Assembly: GCA_902556855.1 (NCBI GenBank)
Contig: CACDXJ010000002.1
Coordinates: forward strand, 1 to 64,000
Direction: 5' to 3'
DNA: 64,000 nucleotides
Source: an uncultured Pelagibacteraceae bacterium
Lineage (GTDB): Bacteria; Pseudomonadota; Alphaproteobacteria; Pelagibacterales; Pelagibacteraceae
Part shown: positions 9,041 through 17,947 of the stretch, piece after piece
How positions within the stretch are numbered: the stretch's first letter is position 1
How the letters are laid out: the number at the start of each line of letters is the position of its first letter
The notes under the pieces: model-generated
The model's database searches: none
Seen by the model: the letters and a program-made list of their open reading frames with translations, nothing else
Told to the model about the DNA's origin: nothing
Program-made: the position numbers and the translations under genes

Positions 9041-9993
9041 TTTATACAGCTTTTGACTATTGTATATAAGTTATTAAATTTTGGTCTCCATTTAATAAAC
9101 TTCTTTAACTTGTTATTCGAGGCAATAATTTTCACTAAATCACCTTTTCTCCTTTTTGAAACCAAAATTTCTACTTTTTTAGAAGTTTGCTTTTTAAATG
9201 CTTTTGCAACCTCAAGAACTGAAATGCCTTTGTTGTAACCGCAATTAAGAATTTTTGAAACATTTGACTTATTTATTTTTTTTAAAACTTTGTAATGAAT
9301 TTCTGCTATGTCACAAACGTGGATAAAATCTCTTATACAAGATCCATCATTTGTATCATAATTATCTCCATAAATTTTTAGAGTAGGTCTTTTTTTTATA
9401 ATTTCTCTTGAAAAATTTTTGAATAGGTGATCGCTTTTGTTTATTAATCCAATTTTTCCAGTAGAGCTTGAGCCTGCAATATTAAAATATCTAAGAATAC
9501 AGTAATTAATCTTATTTCTTTTACAAAATCGTTTAATAATTTTTTCAGCTTTAATTTTTGTCTTTCCGTAAACACTTTTTGGTTTAATAGCAGAATTTTC
9601 ATTTACTTTATATTGACCATCCTTATAAACGGCTGCTGTTGAGGAAAAAACAAAGTTTTTTATTCCTGTATTTTTACATGCTTCTAATAAATTTTTAGTT
9701 CCTAAAACGTTGTTTTTAAAATATTTTTTTGGGTATTTTTCCCCTTCACCAATTATTAAATTTGCAGCCAGATGAATAACAGAGTCTATTTTGTTTTTTA
9801 AAATAATATCCTTAATTTTTTTATTTTCATGAATATCTACTTTAAAGAATTTAGCTTTTTTATTAATAAGTCTTCTATAACCAGTAGACAAATTGTCTAC
9901 TATAAAAATTTTTTTTTTATTTTTAATTAAAACTTCTGAAATATGTGAACCTATGTAACCAGCTCCTCCAGTAATAAGAATGTTTTTAATCAT
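9022..9993 (-). CDS. galE: UDP-glucose 4-epimerase
   Basis: ILITGGAGYIGSHISEVLI, SSTAAVYK, YGKTKIKAEKII, LRYFNIAGS; extended SDR. Confidence 0.88.
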   Translation of the reverse strand: MIKNILITGGAGYIGSHISEVLIKNKKKIFIVDNLSTGYRRLINKKAKFFKVDIHENKKIKDIILKNKIDSVIHLAANLIIGEGEKYPKKYFKNNVLGTKNLLEACKNTGIKNFVFSSTAAVYKDGQYKVNENSAIKPKSVYGKTKIKAEKIIKRFCKRNKINYCILRYFNIAGSSSTGKIGLINKSDHLFKNFSREIIKKRPTLKIYGDNYDTNDGSCIRDFIHVCDIAEIHYKVLKKINKSNVSKILNCGYNKGISVLEVAKAFKKQTSKKVEILVSKRRKGDLVKIIASNNKLKKFIKWRPKFNNLYTIVKSCINWEKRQ

Positions 9994-10002
9994 AGTATTG
10001 AA

Positions 10003-10079
10003 TGGCGCGCCCTGAAGGATTCGAACCTACGACCCTCGGTTTAGAAAACCGATGCTCTATCCAGCTGAGCTAAGGGCGC
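10003..10079 (-). tRNA. tRNA-Arg (TCT)
   Basis: Minus strand GCGCCCTTAGCTCAGCTGGATAGAGCATCGGTTTTCTAAACCGAGGGTCGTAGGTTCGAATCCTTCAGGGCGCGCCA; anticodon TCT. Confidence 0.95.
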
Positions 10080-10096
10080 TAAATGGTTATATTTAC

Positions 10097-11167
10097 TTAA
10101 AAACATACTAAGTGGTCAATATAAATCGGAGACTTAACACCGAATTGTTCTGACTTCTCGTGCTGATGTATGTGATGTGAGTGGACAAATACAGGCAAAT
10201 ACTCACCTTTTTTTGTCTTAAGAGTATAAATAAAATTAGTTCCTCTGAATTTTCTATCCACTACTTCTAATTTTAACTTACTTTGGTCGTCATGAATCAA
10301 ATCCTCAGGTTGCAAAAGAAGCTTTACTTTTGATCCTGAAGGAAAGTTATTAGACAATTTGCCTCTAATCTCCCCCAACTCCTCATGTTTTAACCTGTGA
10401 ACAGCACATTCACTATCTACTACTTTGACATCTATAAATATCCCTTTGTTTAGAAAATTGGCTACAGCTATTGAATTAGGTTCATGGTGAACATTATAAG
10501 GAACGTCATACTGTTTTAGTTCTTGGTTTAAAATAATACCACACTTATCGGCCATTGAAAAAGCTTCGTACGAGTCATGTGTTACGATGATGGTTGTTAA
10601 ATTTATTCTTTTTAAAAGCTTTTTAACAGACACTTGAATTTCTTCCTTTAAACTTTGATCTATATTTGAGAAAGGTTCATCTAATAGTAATAGATCGGGT
10701 TTAGACATTAAAGATCTAGCTAATGAAACCCGTTGAGCCTCTCCAGCGCTGATTTGATGAGGATATTTTTCTAATATAGGTTCAATTCTTAATAATTTAA
10801 TTATTTCTTTAACATCTATATTCGACCCATGGCCATTAGATCTTTTTATACCAAAGTTTATATTATCAATAACTTTATAATTTGGAAAAAGAGAATTATC
10901 TTGAAAAGAAAGAGCCACATTTCTTTTTTCTGGCTCAATATGAATTTCGTCAGAGGCTAAAATTGTATCTCTAAGTTTAATTTTACCTCCGCTAAGTTTT
11001 TGCAAACCAGCAATTGTTCTTAGTATAGTGGTTTTGCCGATTCCAGAAGGACCCAACAAAGAAATAATCTCACCCTGTTTTTCTATACCGAGATTTACAT
11101 TATTTACTTTATTTTTTTCACTTGCAGTAAAGTTGCCATTTTGAATCTCAAAAAAATTATTAGCCAT
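10097..11167 (-). CDS. fbpC: Fe(III) ABC transporter ATP-binding protein
   Basis: LGPSGIGKTTILRTIAGL, ISAGEAQRVSLARSL, LLLLDEPFSNID; TOBE-like C-terminus; operon with permease and FbpA-like protein. Confidence 0.82.
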   Translation of the reverse strand: MANNFFEIQNGNFTASEKNKVNNVNLGIEKQGEIISLLGPSGIGKTTILRTIAGLQKLSGGKIKLRDTILASDEIHIEPEKRNVALSFQDNSLFPNYKVIDNINFGIKRSNGHGSNIDVKEIIKLLRIEPILEKYPHQISAGEAQRVSLARSLMSKPDLLLLDEPFSNIDQSLKEEIQVSVKKLLKRINLTTIIVTHDSYEAFSMADKCGIILNQELKQYDVPYNVHHEPNSIAVANFLNKGIFIDVKVVDSECAVHRLKHEELGEIRGKLSNNFPSGSKVKLLLQPEDLIHDDQSKLKLEVVDRKFRGTNFIYTLKTKKGEYLPVFVHSHHIHQHEKSEQFGVKSPIYIDHLVCF

Positions 11168-11180
11168 TCATTTGATTATA

Positions 11181-12797
11181 TTAATTTTTTTTTGAAAGTA
11201 TATATTTAGATGAGAGAAGTATTAAAATTGTAGACCAAAATATTAAAAAAAGCGAAGGTAAAGCAGCTGCTTCTAGCAGATCTTGAGAGGCATATATATA
11301 AGCCTGAGTAGCGAATGTTTCGAAATTAAAAGGTCTTAAAATCATTGTCATGGGTAATTCTTTAATTACCTCCAGAGAAATCAATAAAATTATCAAAATT
11401 ATATTTGTGCTTAAATATGGAATATGGATTTTTAAAAATGTATTAATTTTAGAATAACCAAGAAGATAAGCGCTCTCGTCAATGGAATTATTAATTTTTT
11501 CATAACTTGATTTTATTCCATTAAAAGATAGGGAGAAAAATCTTATAAAGTACGCCAATAAAAGTCCAAAAATAGACCCTATGAATAAACTCTTTGAACT
11601 TTTTAAATGAAAATGATTTGTAAAAAAATCACTTAAATTTGAAAAAAATGTAATAAAAGCAACTGCTAGAATAACTCCTGGTATTGCATAACCAGAAATT
11701 GAAAAAATTGTAAGGTAATTTAGAATTTTGCTTTTTGATATTCTGCTACCATAATTTATAAATAGAGAAACAATTACAATCAAGACACTAGCTAATCCCA
11801 CTAGCATCAAAGTATTAAAATTAATTTTAAATATATCAATGTCTTGAATGTATTTTGGAAATTTTATTGTCCAGTAAATCATTTGAGAAACTGGAAAAAT
11901 AAAACTTAATAAAAAGATCAAAGAACAAATAGCAACTGGAATTATAGACTTTTTTCCAGTTAATTTAATTTTAGTAATTGACTTAAAACCCCGACCTGGT
12001 TGATGATATTTTGCCTCTTGTCTTGAGTAAATTTCTATTGAAAAAAGTAAGAGGATAAAAATAAGTAATATAAAGGATATCTGATTGGCTGTATTTAAGT
12101 CATCAAAAGACAGCCACGAATTATAAATTCCAGTGGTCAACGTATTTACACTAAAAAATGATACAGTTCCAAAATCTGACAAGCATTCCATTGATACTAA
12201 AGCTAAACCTGCAATGATCGCCGGTCGTGCTGACGGTAAAACTATTTTTAAAAAAGTTTTCTTTGACGAAAGACCAAGATTTTTTCCTACTTCGATATAA
12301 TTATTTGATTGATAATAAAATGATGCTCTCGTTAATACATAAACATACGGAAACAAAGAAAACGATATTGATATTATAGCCCCAATTAATCCGTCTATTT
12401 TTGGAATAATAGGATTGTAATTATTTTCACCAAAAAGAAATGTTAATAATGAAAAAGCTGTGCCATAATTTTCAAAAAACGCAATTATTGAAAATGCATA
12501 AATATAACCTGGAACTGCGAACGATAAGATTAGCGCCCAACTAAAAAAATTGGATAAAGGAAAATCGTAAAAAGATACAAAGTATGCAGAAAAAATCCCA
12601 AGAATAAAAGTAAAAAATATTACAAATAATAAGATTGTTATTGAGTTAAAAATATAATCAAACAAAAAAGTTTCTTTTAATATATAGAAATAATTACTTG
12701 TTTCGTTAAAAAAGCCAAAAAAAACTGTAATGATAGGCATAGCAACTACTGCAGCTACAATTAGTGATCCAAAAAACCATATATTATATTTTGTCAT
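11181..12797 (-). CDS. fbpB: Fe(III) ABC transporter permease (fused double-domain)
   Basis: 538 aa with two permease domains, each with an EAA-type loop (YIEVGKNLGLSSKKTFLKIVLP and IDESAYLLGYSKINTFLKIHIP). Confidence 0.85.
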   Translation of the reverse strand: MTKYNIWFFGSLIVAAVVAMPIITVFFGFFNETSNYFYILKETFLFDYIFNSITILLFVIFFTFILGIFSAYFVSFYDFPLSNFFSWALILSFAVPGYIYAFSIIAFFENYGTAFSLLTFLFGENNYNPIIPKIDGLIGAIISISFSLFPYVYVLTRASFYYQSNNYIEVGKNLGLSSKKTFLKIVLPSARPAIIAGLALVSMECLSDFGTVSFFSVNTLTTGIYNSWLSFDDLNTANQISFILLIFILLLFSIEIYSRQEAKYHQPGRGFKSITKIKLTGKKSIIPVAICSLIFLLSFIFPVSQMIYWTIKFPKYIQDIDIFKINFNTLMLVGLASVLIVIVSLFINYGSRISKSKILNYLTIFSISGYAIPGVILAVAFITFFSNLSDFFTNHFHLKSSKSLFIGSIFGLLLAYFIRFFSLSFNGIKSSYEKINNSIDESAYLLGYSKINTFLKIHIPYLSTNIILIILLISLEVIKELPMTMILRPFNFETFATQAYIYASQDLLEAAALPSLFLIFWSTILILLSSKYILSKKN

Positions 12798-12864
12798 TAA
12801 TGAATTTTGTTATCATATAAAGTTCTCTGGCTAAAGCGGCTTGAGTGTAGAATATAGCTAACAT
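12784..12864 (-). CDS. Possible 26-aa small ORF overlapping the fbpB start
   Basis: Minus strand: MLAIFYTQAALARELYMITKFINDKI*; stop lies inside fbpB codons 1-5 in another frame. Not in the supplied track (too short). Confidence 0.3.
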   Translation of the reverse strand: MLAIFYTQAALARELYMITKFINDKI

Positions 12865-12893
12865 TTGAATCCAGAGAAATTGACGTCAAAGTT

Positions 12894-13085
12894 TTAATCT
12901 TTTTTAAACATTGAGGAAACAATTGTTTTTACTTCCTCAATTTTAATTTCAGAAACCTTTCTATTGGAGATTTTCTGCTCCATTTTTTTAGCTTCTGACA
13001 TACAAGGCGAACAAACCGATTTTAACTTATTCAAGTTAATTTCTTTTTTTATTGTTCGACTCATATTATTAACAACTATTTCCAA
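12894..13085 (-). CDS. Small hypothetical protein with a CxxC motif inside the iron-transport operon
   Basis: MSRTIKKEINLNKLKSVCSPCMSEAKKMEQK...; overlaps the fbpA stop region by 10 bp, so translational coupling is plausible. The start may be the internal Met of MSRTIKK. Confidence 0.6.
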   Translation of the reverse strand: MEIVVNNMSRTIKKEINLNKLKSVCSPCMSEAKKMEQKISNRKVSEIKIEEVKTIVSSMFKKD

Positions 13086-14095
13086 CCTGCTGATGTCATT
13101 ACTTCTAAAGCATCTGCTTGTCTTTTTCCGTAATTGACAACTTTTGTTTTTAGATCTTGTTTAAAATCTAATCCCATATTTACAACAAGTGGATGTGGAG
13201 ACACACCTTTTATCATTGGATATTCAAAAGTATTATTTACAATATGATTTTGAGCTTCCTCACTTAATAAGAACTCAACCAATTTTATTGCATTAGCTTT
13301 ATTTGGAGCACCTTTTACAAGTCCAGCACCACTAATATTCATATGAGTTCCTCTTCCATCTTGATTTGGAAAGAAGGGTTTTACTTTTTTGGCTGCTGCT
13401 TGTTGTTCTGGTCCTTTTTTTCCAGATAACATTAGCGCTAGGTAATAAGTGTTAGCTACTGCTATATCAGCTTCTCCTGCTGCAACAGCAAGTATCTGAG
13501 CTCTATCATTACCTTTAGGCGATCTAGCCATATTCAAAACCATACCTTTTGACCAATCAGCTATTTTACCTTTTCCATTATTTTTAATTAATGAAGCCAC
13601 AAGTGATTGATTGTAAATATTGTTTGAAGCTCTAATTACTAGTCTGCCTTTCCATTTTGGATCAGCTAAACTTTCATAAGTTAAACCAGCTAACTCTGCA
13701 CCGCTTACTCTTTCTGGAGCAAAATATACAATTCTTGCTCTCTTCGCTATTCCAGTCCATTTTGATGTTCTAAAGTTACTTGGTACAGCAGATTTTATAG
13801 CTGCACTAGTAAGTCCCCCTTGGAGGTTAGCTTCAAAAGCACCTAATCTTCCAGCGTCTGCTGTAATATACAGATCAGCTTGGCTATCAGCTCCCTCTTC
13901 GATTATCCTTTTTTCTAAAGCACCCGATTTTCCTGATACAACGTTTACTTTAATTCCTGTTTTAGCAGTGAACTTCTCGTATAGTTGAACATCAGAGTCG
14001 TAATGCCTTGCGCTAAATATATTTACTTCATTTGCAAATAGAGTTCCTGCAAATGCAACTAAAAATAGATAGGTTATTATTATAGTTTTTTTCAT
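13076..14095 (-). CDS. fbpA: Fe(III) ABC transporter substrate-binding protein
   Basis: Signal peptide MKKTIIITYLFLVAFAGTLFA then EVNIFSARHYDSDVQLYEKFTAKTGIKVNVV (Fbp/FutA family). Confidence 0.88.
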   Translation of the reverse strand: MKKTIIITYLFLVAFAGTLFANEVNIFSARHYDSDVQLYEKFTAKTGIKVNVVSGKSGALEKRIIEEGADSQADLYITADAGRLGAFEANLQGGLTSAAIKSAVPSNFRTSKWTGIAKRARIVYFAPERVSGAELAGLTYESLADPKWKGRLVIRASNNIYNQSLVASLIKNNGKGKIADWSKGMVLNMARSPKGNDRAQILAVAAGEADIAVANTYYLALMLSGKKGPEQQAAAKKVKPFFPNQDGRGTHMNISGAGLVKGAPNKANAIKLVEFLLSEEAQNHIVNNTFEYPMIKGVSPHPLVVNMGLDFKQDLKTKVVNYGKRQADALEVMTSAGWK

Positions 14096-14111
14096 TATTT
14101 CACTACTTTAT

Positions 14112-14157
14112 TGATAATGATTATCATTTACAATGTATTGATAATGATTATCATTTG
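14112..14157. promoter_or_regulatory. Two tandem Fur-box-like operators
   Basis: TGATAATGATTATCA occurs twice (starting 14112 and 14139), each a perfect 7-1-7 inverted repeat matching the classical Fur box; directly upstream of fbpA. Confidence 0.85.
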
Positions 14158-14224
14158 CATAATTGACGCACTATAAAGTGGTATAATCTGTTGATAACTT
14201 AGGAAAAATGGAGTTAATAGAATT

Positions 14225-14440
14225 ATGCTACAAATAAATCCTAAAAAATTTAAACATATTCAAAATAAGACAATTCCATCCCCTCTAAGACCAAAATTCA
14301 GAAACAAGGCTGAGACTAATATATATTTTCTTTCAAAAAGAAAAATGTTGGGAGAAAAAAAGGCTTCCCAAGTAAAAAATCTAAAATTAATCTCAATAGT
14401 ACTAATTATCGTTTTTGGTGGTTATTTATTGTCTAACTAA
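14225..14440 (+). CDS. Small hypothetical membrane protein
   Basis: 71 aa with C-terminal TM helix LKLISIVLIIVFGGYLLSN; divergent from fbpA across the Fur-box region. Confidence 0.5.
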   Translation: MLQINPKKFKHIQNKTIPSPLRPKFRNKAETNIYFLSKRKMLGEKKASQVKNLKLISIVLIIVFGGYLLSN

Positions 14441-15209
14441 TTTTAGTTTTCACAATTCCAAGCTTGTCAATTTTTCCTTTGTAAATACCTTTACCAAGAA
14501 TGGGCACCACACCAACTGATGAACCAGTAAAGACATAAAAATCTTTATCATGTTTAATTTTATCTTTCTGTAGTTTTTTTAAAACAAACAATAAAGAATT
14601 CATAGGATTTATATAAACAGTATTGGTATTTCCATTCACAGATTGTTTTGTCTTTGGATTAGAAATATTGGTTCTTAAATTTTTTACATTATTATTTCTA
14701 AATTTCTTTTTTGGGCCAATAATAAATTTCACATTTGCTCCAAAATCAGAGCATAAGTCTCCAAAACTTTTTATACCTCTTTTCTTTTGTCTATAGCCGA
14801 CTACTTCAATACACGGAGCGATGTAATTAATAAATTTTTTAATATTATTTTTTGATATTTTTTTTTTAAAATTAAAAAAATCTTTTTTAAGTATATAACA
14901 AACCTCAAGTTCAATTCCTAAAGTATATTTATTAATTTTTACAGATTTATTATTTTTTAAAACGTTATGTTTATATACAGAGGCATAGAAAGGCTCTTTT
15001 TCTTTTAGTTTTTTTATAACAGGTATCCCCGTTCCCCCTGCTTTAAATCCTACGATTGGTTTTTTAATTTTACTTTCACATAATTTTCTTAATTTATTAG
15101 CATTAGAAAGTTTTTTCGTGTATATATTTGATATCGGATCTATAATCTTATTTTTGAGAAATGCATTTACAAGTTTATTTGCCACTAAATTTAAATTTTT
15201 ATCTTTCAT
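14433..15209 (-). CDS. 2-keto-4-pentenoate hydratase/fumarylacetoacetase-like protein
   Basis: IVGFKAGGTG, LGIELEVCYIL, PCIEVVGYR, FGANVKFIIGP motifs of the MhpD/hydratase family. Confidence 0.7.
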   Translation of the reverse strand: MKDKNLNLVANKLVNAFLKNKIIDPISNIYTKKLSNANKLRKLCESKIKKPIVGFKAGGTGIPVIKKLKEKEPFYASVYKHNVLKNNKSVKINKYTLGIELEVCYILKKDFFNFKKKISKNNIKKFINYIAPCIEVVGYRQKKRGIKSFGDLCSDFGANVKFIIGPKKKFRNNNVKNLRTNISNPKTKQSVNGNTNTVYINPMNSLLFVLKKLQKDKIKHDKDFYVFTGSSVGVVPILGKGIYKGKIDKLGIVKTKIS

Positions 15210-16297
15210 TAAACATCATCTCCTAAATAAATTCCCAATGATAGGGCTGTTTCAACTAAAGAGTCTTTCCTTTCTACATTTTTATATGTTTTTATACCTT
15301 CATCAATAGGTACATCTACCACTCTTCTATCTCTCCATGCAACCATTCGATCAAATTTTTTCTGATTTAATAAATCAACTGCGTAAACACCGAAAGCGCT
15401 AGCTAATATTCTGTCACTCGCTGTTGGAGGTGCCCCTCTTTGAACGTGACCAAGTGATGTTACTCTGCATTCAACATCTGTTTTCTTCATTAATTCCTGG
15501 GCTATATAATCTCCTATGCCGCCAAGTCTTTGTTCGCCATCCATATATTTATGGACTACTCGAGATCCATCTTCTTTTTTTACCGCTTCAGCAACTACTA
15601 TCAAAGAATGCTGGATATCATTTTTTTTCATAGAATTAAGTTTATTAATTATACCCTCTATTGAATATTTTATTTCTGGAATTAAAATAATATCTGCGCC
15701 ACCTGCTATGCCGGCATTAAGCGCAATATGTCCTGCATCTCGCCCCATAACTTCAAGAATCATGGATCTTCTGTGGCTAGCTGCTGTAGATTGTAAATTA
15801 TCCAATGCTTGTGTTGCAACATCTACCGCTGTATGAAAACCTATAGAACTTTCTGTCGCTCCAACATCGTTATCTATTGTTTTTGGAATGGCAACAATTT
15901 TCATATCACCGTCTTTGGCTAACTTTTTTAGAATTTGCATACTGCCATCTCCGCCGATAATTATTAAACCATCAAGTTTCATCGAATGATATCCTTCGAT
16001 TATTTCTTTTGATTTATCGACATGTTTGCCGTTGCCTGTTGGGATTTTAAAAGGATTCCCTTTATTTGTTGATCCTAAAAAGGTTCCACCTTGTCTTAAT
16101 AAATATCCTCCGAAAGTTTTATGTGTTAGTTGCATAACATCTACTGGTCGTTTAATAAGGCCAGCTGTTCCGTCTCTTATTCCATATACATCCATCTTAT
16201 ATTTATTTTTCGCTCTATAAAAAATTGATCTAATAGCTGCGTTGAGGCCTCCGCAATCTCCACCACTTGTTAAAATTCCTATTTTTTTATTGCTCAT
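15209..16297 (-). CDS. 6-phosphofructokinase (PfkA superfamily)
   Basis: GILTSGGDCGGLNAAIR, IIGGDGSM, IPKTIDNDV, VMGRDAGHIAL, LGHVQRGAPPTASDRILAS. Confidence 0.9.
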   Translation of the reverse strand: MSNKKIGILTSGGDCGGLNAAIRSIFYRAKNKYKMDVYGIRDGTAGLIKRPVDVMQLTHKTFGGYLLRQGGTFLGSTNKGNPFKIPTGNGKHVDKSKEIIEGYHSMKLDGLIIIGGDGSMQILKKLAKDGDMKIVAIPKTIDNDVGATESSIGFHTAVDVATQALDNLQSTAASHRRSMILEVMGRDAGHIALNAGIAGGADIILIPEIKYSIEGIINKLNSMKKNDIQHSLIVVAEAVKKEDGSRVVHKYMDGEQRLGGIGDYIAQELMKKTDVECRVTSLGHVQRGAPPTASDRILASAFGVYAVDLLNQKKFDRMVAWRDRRVVDVPIDEGIKTYKNVERKDSLVETALSLGIYLGDDV

Positions 16298-16361
16298 TTA
16301 AATTATTTTTCTTTAATATTCTTTTTTAAGAGAAGTGGTGTTATAACATAAAAACGTCTTA

Positions 16362-17774
16362 ATGGAAAAAAAAGCAAAAATTATAGCTACTCTTGGTCCA
16401 GCGATTTTTAGCGAAAATAAGTTAAAAAAGCTTGTAGATCTTGGTGTTGATGCATTTAGAATTAATTTTAGTCATAACACAAATGGGATTAATAAAATAA
16501 TTTCAAGAATAAGAAAAGTAGAGAAAAAAAATGGAAAAAAATTATCTTTAATAGCTGATCTACAAGGTGTGAAACTTAGAATAGGCAAAGTAATAAATGA
16601 TAATCAAAAAATTGGTTTTAACCAAATATTTATATTTGATAATAAAAAGTATCCCGGTGACTCAAAAAGAGTAAATTTTCCTTATCCGAAAATTTTAAAA
16701 AAGTTAAAAAAAGGAAATAAGATTTTAATCGATGACGGAAAGTTTCTGTTCACAGTAATTGGGAAAAAAGAAAATACGGTAGTAACGAAATGTCGAAGTC
16801 AAAATTGTATTATAAAAAGTAATAAGAGTTTTCATATTCCGAACTTAGATATAGCTTTTAATAAATTAACTCAAAAAGATAAAAAAGATATAAAAACTGC
16901 AATTAAACTTGGTTGTAATTGGATAGCTTTATCTTATTTACAAAATGAGAAGTTGATTCTTGAAACAAGAAAATTAATTAAAAAAGATATGGGTATTATA
17001 TCGAAAATTGAAAATAAACACGCGCTTAAAAATATAAAAAAAATTATTCAAGCTACGGACTCAATTATGATTGCACGAGGCGATTTAGCTATTGATATTG
17101 GTCATAGTGAAGTGCCAAAAGTACAGTTAAGTTTAATAAAAAAATGTTCTCAATTTTCAAAATCTGTAATTGTTGCCACTCAAATGTTAGAAAGTATGAT
17201 TGAGAATAACACGGCAACACGAGCTGAAATAAATGATATCGCTACAGCAATTTTTCAAGGTGCGGATACTGTAATGTTATCAGCTGAAGCAGCAATAGGT
17301 AAATTTCCTACACAAGCTGTATCTACAATGACAGAAACTATACTTTCAACTGAAAAATATAAAAGAGAACATATAGAAGATTTTAAAAATTCTATTATTG
17401 CAAATAAAGATCCGGTTAAGTCAATTCTTCTATCTGTAAAAGACATGGCATACAATTCGAATGTTAAAGCTATAATAGTATTTTCTAATTCTGGAAAGTC
17501 AGCTAAGCTTGTTTCAGCTATGCGTCCTGCAGCAAAAATAGTGACGATTTCCCCTAACATAAATGTCAGTAGACAAGTTTCACTTCTTTGGGGTGTTCAA
17601 TCTATTAATAGTAGAGATGCAAATGGATGGAAAGATATGATGTCGATTTCAAAAGAAATTATAAAAAGGTTAAAATTCATTAAAAAGAATGATTTTGTAG
17701 TCATCACAGCAGGTTTGCCTTTTGGTAAAGCTGGCATGACTAATATGGTTAGGCTTTATAAAGTGGGTTCTTAA
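16362..17774 (+). CDS. pyk: Pyruvate kinase
   Basis: KIIATLGPAIFS, FRINFSHN, LIADLQGVKLRIG, IMIARGDLAIDIG, ATQMLESMIENNTATRAEINDIATAIFQGADTVMLSAE. Confidence 0.93.
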   Translation: MEKKAKIIATLGPAIFSENKLKKLVDLGVDAFRINFSHNTNGINKIISRIRKVEKKNGKKLSLIADLQGVKLRIGKVINDNQKIGFNQIFIFDNKKYPGDSKRVNFPYPKILKKLKKGNKILIDDGKFLFTVIGKKENTVVTKCRSQNCIIKSNKSFHIPNLDIAFNKLTQKDKKDIKTAIKLGCNWIALSYLQNEKLILETRKLIKKDMGIISKIENKHALKNIKKIIQATDSIMIARGDLAIDIGHSEVPKVQLSLIKKCSQFSKSVIVATQMLESMIENNTATRAEINDIATAIFQGADTVMLSAEAAIGKFPTQAVSTMTETILSTEKYKREHIEDFKNSIIANKDPVKSILLSVKDMAYNSNVKAIIVFSNSGKSAKLVSAMRPAAKIVTISPNINVSRQVSLLWGVQSINSRDANGWKDMMSISKEIIKRLKFIKKNDFVVITAGLPFGKAGMTNMVRLYKVGS

Positions 17775-17947
17775 TGGAAGATAATTATAGTATCGATGAA
17801 ATTTTATCAGCTGTTAATGATCTTCAAAATTTAAATAAAGATAAAAATCAAAAAATTTCAAAAGAACCATCGATTAAATCTGATGACTCAAATATTCCTA
17901 AAAATACACTTAGATTAATTGAAGAAGCTGAGAAATCTAAAAATTAA
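17774..17947 (+). CDS. 57-aa small hypothetical protein coupled to pyk
   Basis: ATG overlaps the pyk stop (TAATG): MEDNYSIDEILSAVNDLQNLNKDKNQKISKEPSIKSDDSNIPKNTLRLIEEAEKSKN*. Below the ORF-track length cutoff. Confidence 0.6.
   Translation: MEDNYSIDEILSAVNDLQNLNKDKNQKISKEPSIKSDDSNIPKNTLRLIEEAEKSKN

Noticed and set aside
15516-15836. 106-aa ORF antisense to pfk (and similar antisense ORFs at 7455, 17255, 29754, 30988, 63223)
   Set aside because: All lie opposite strongly supported genes and show no recognisable domains or translation signals.
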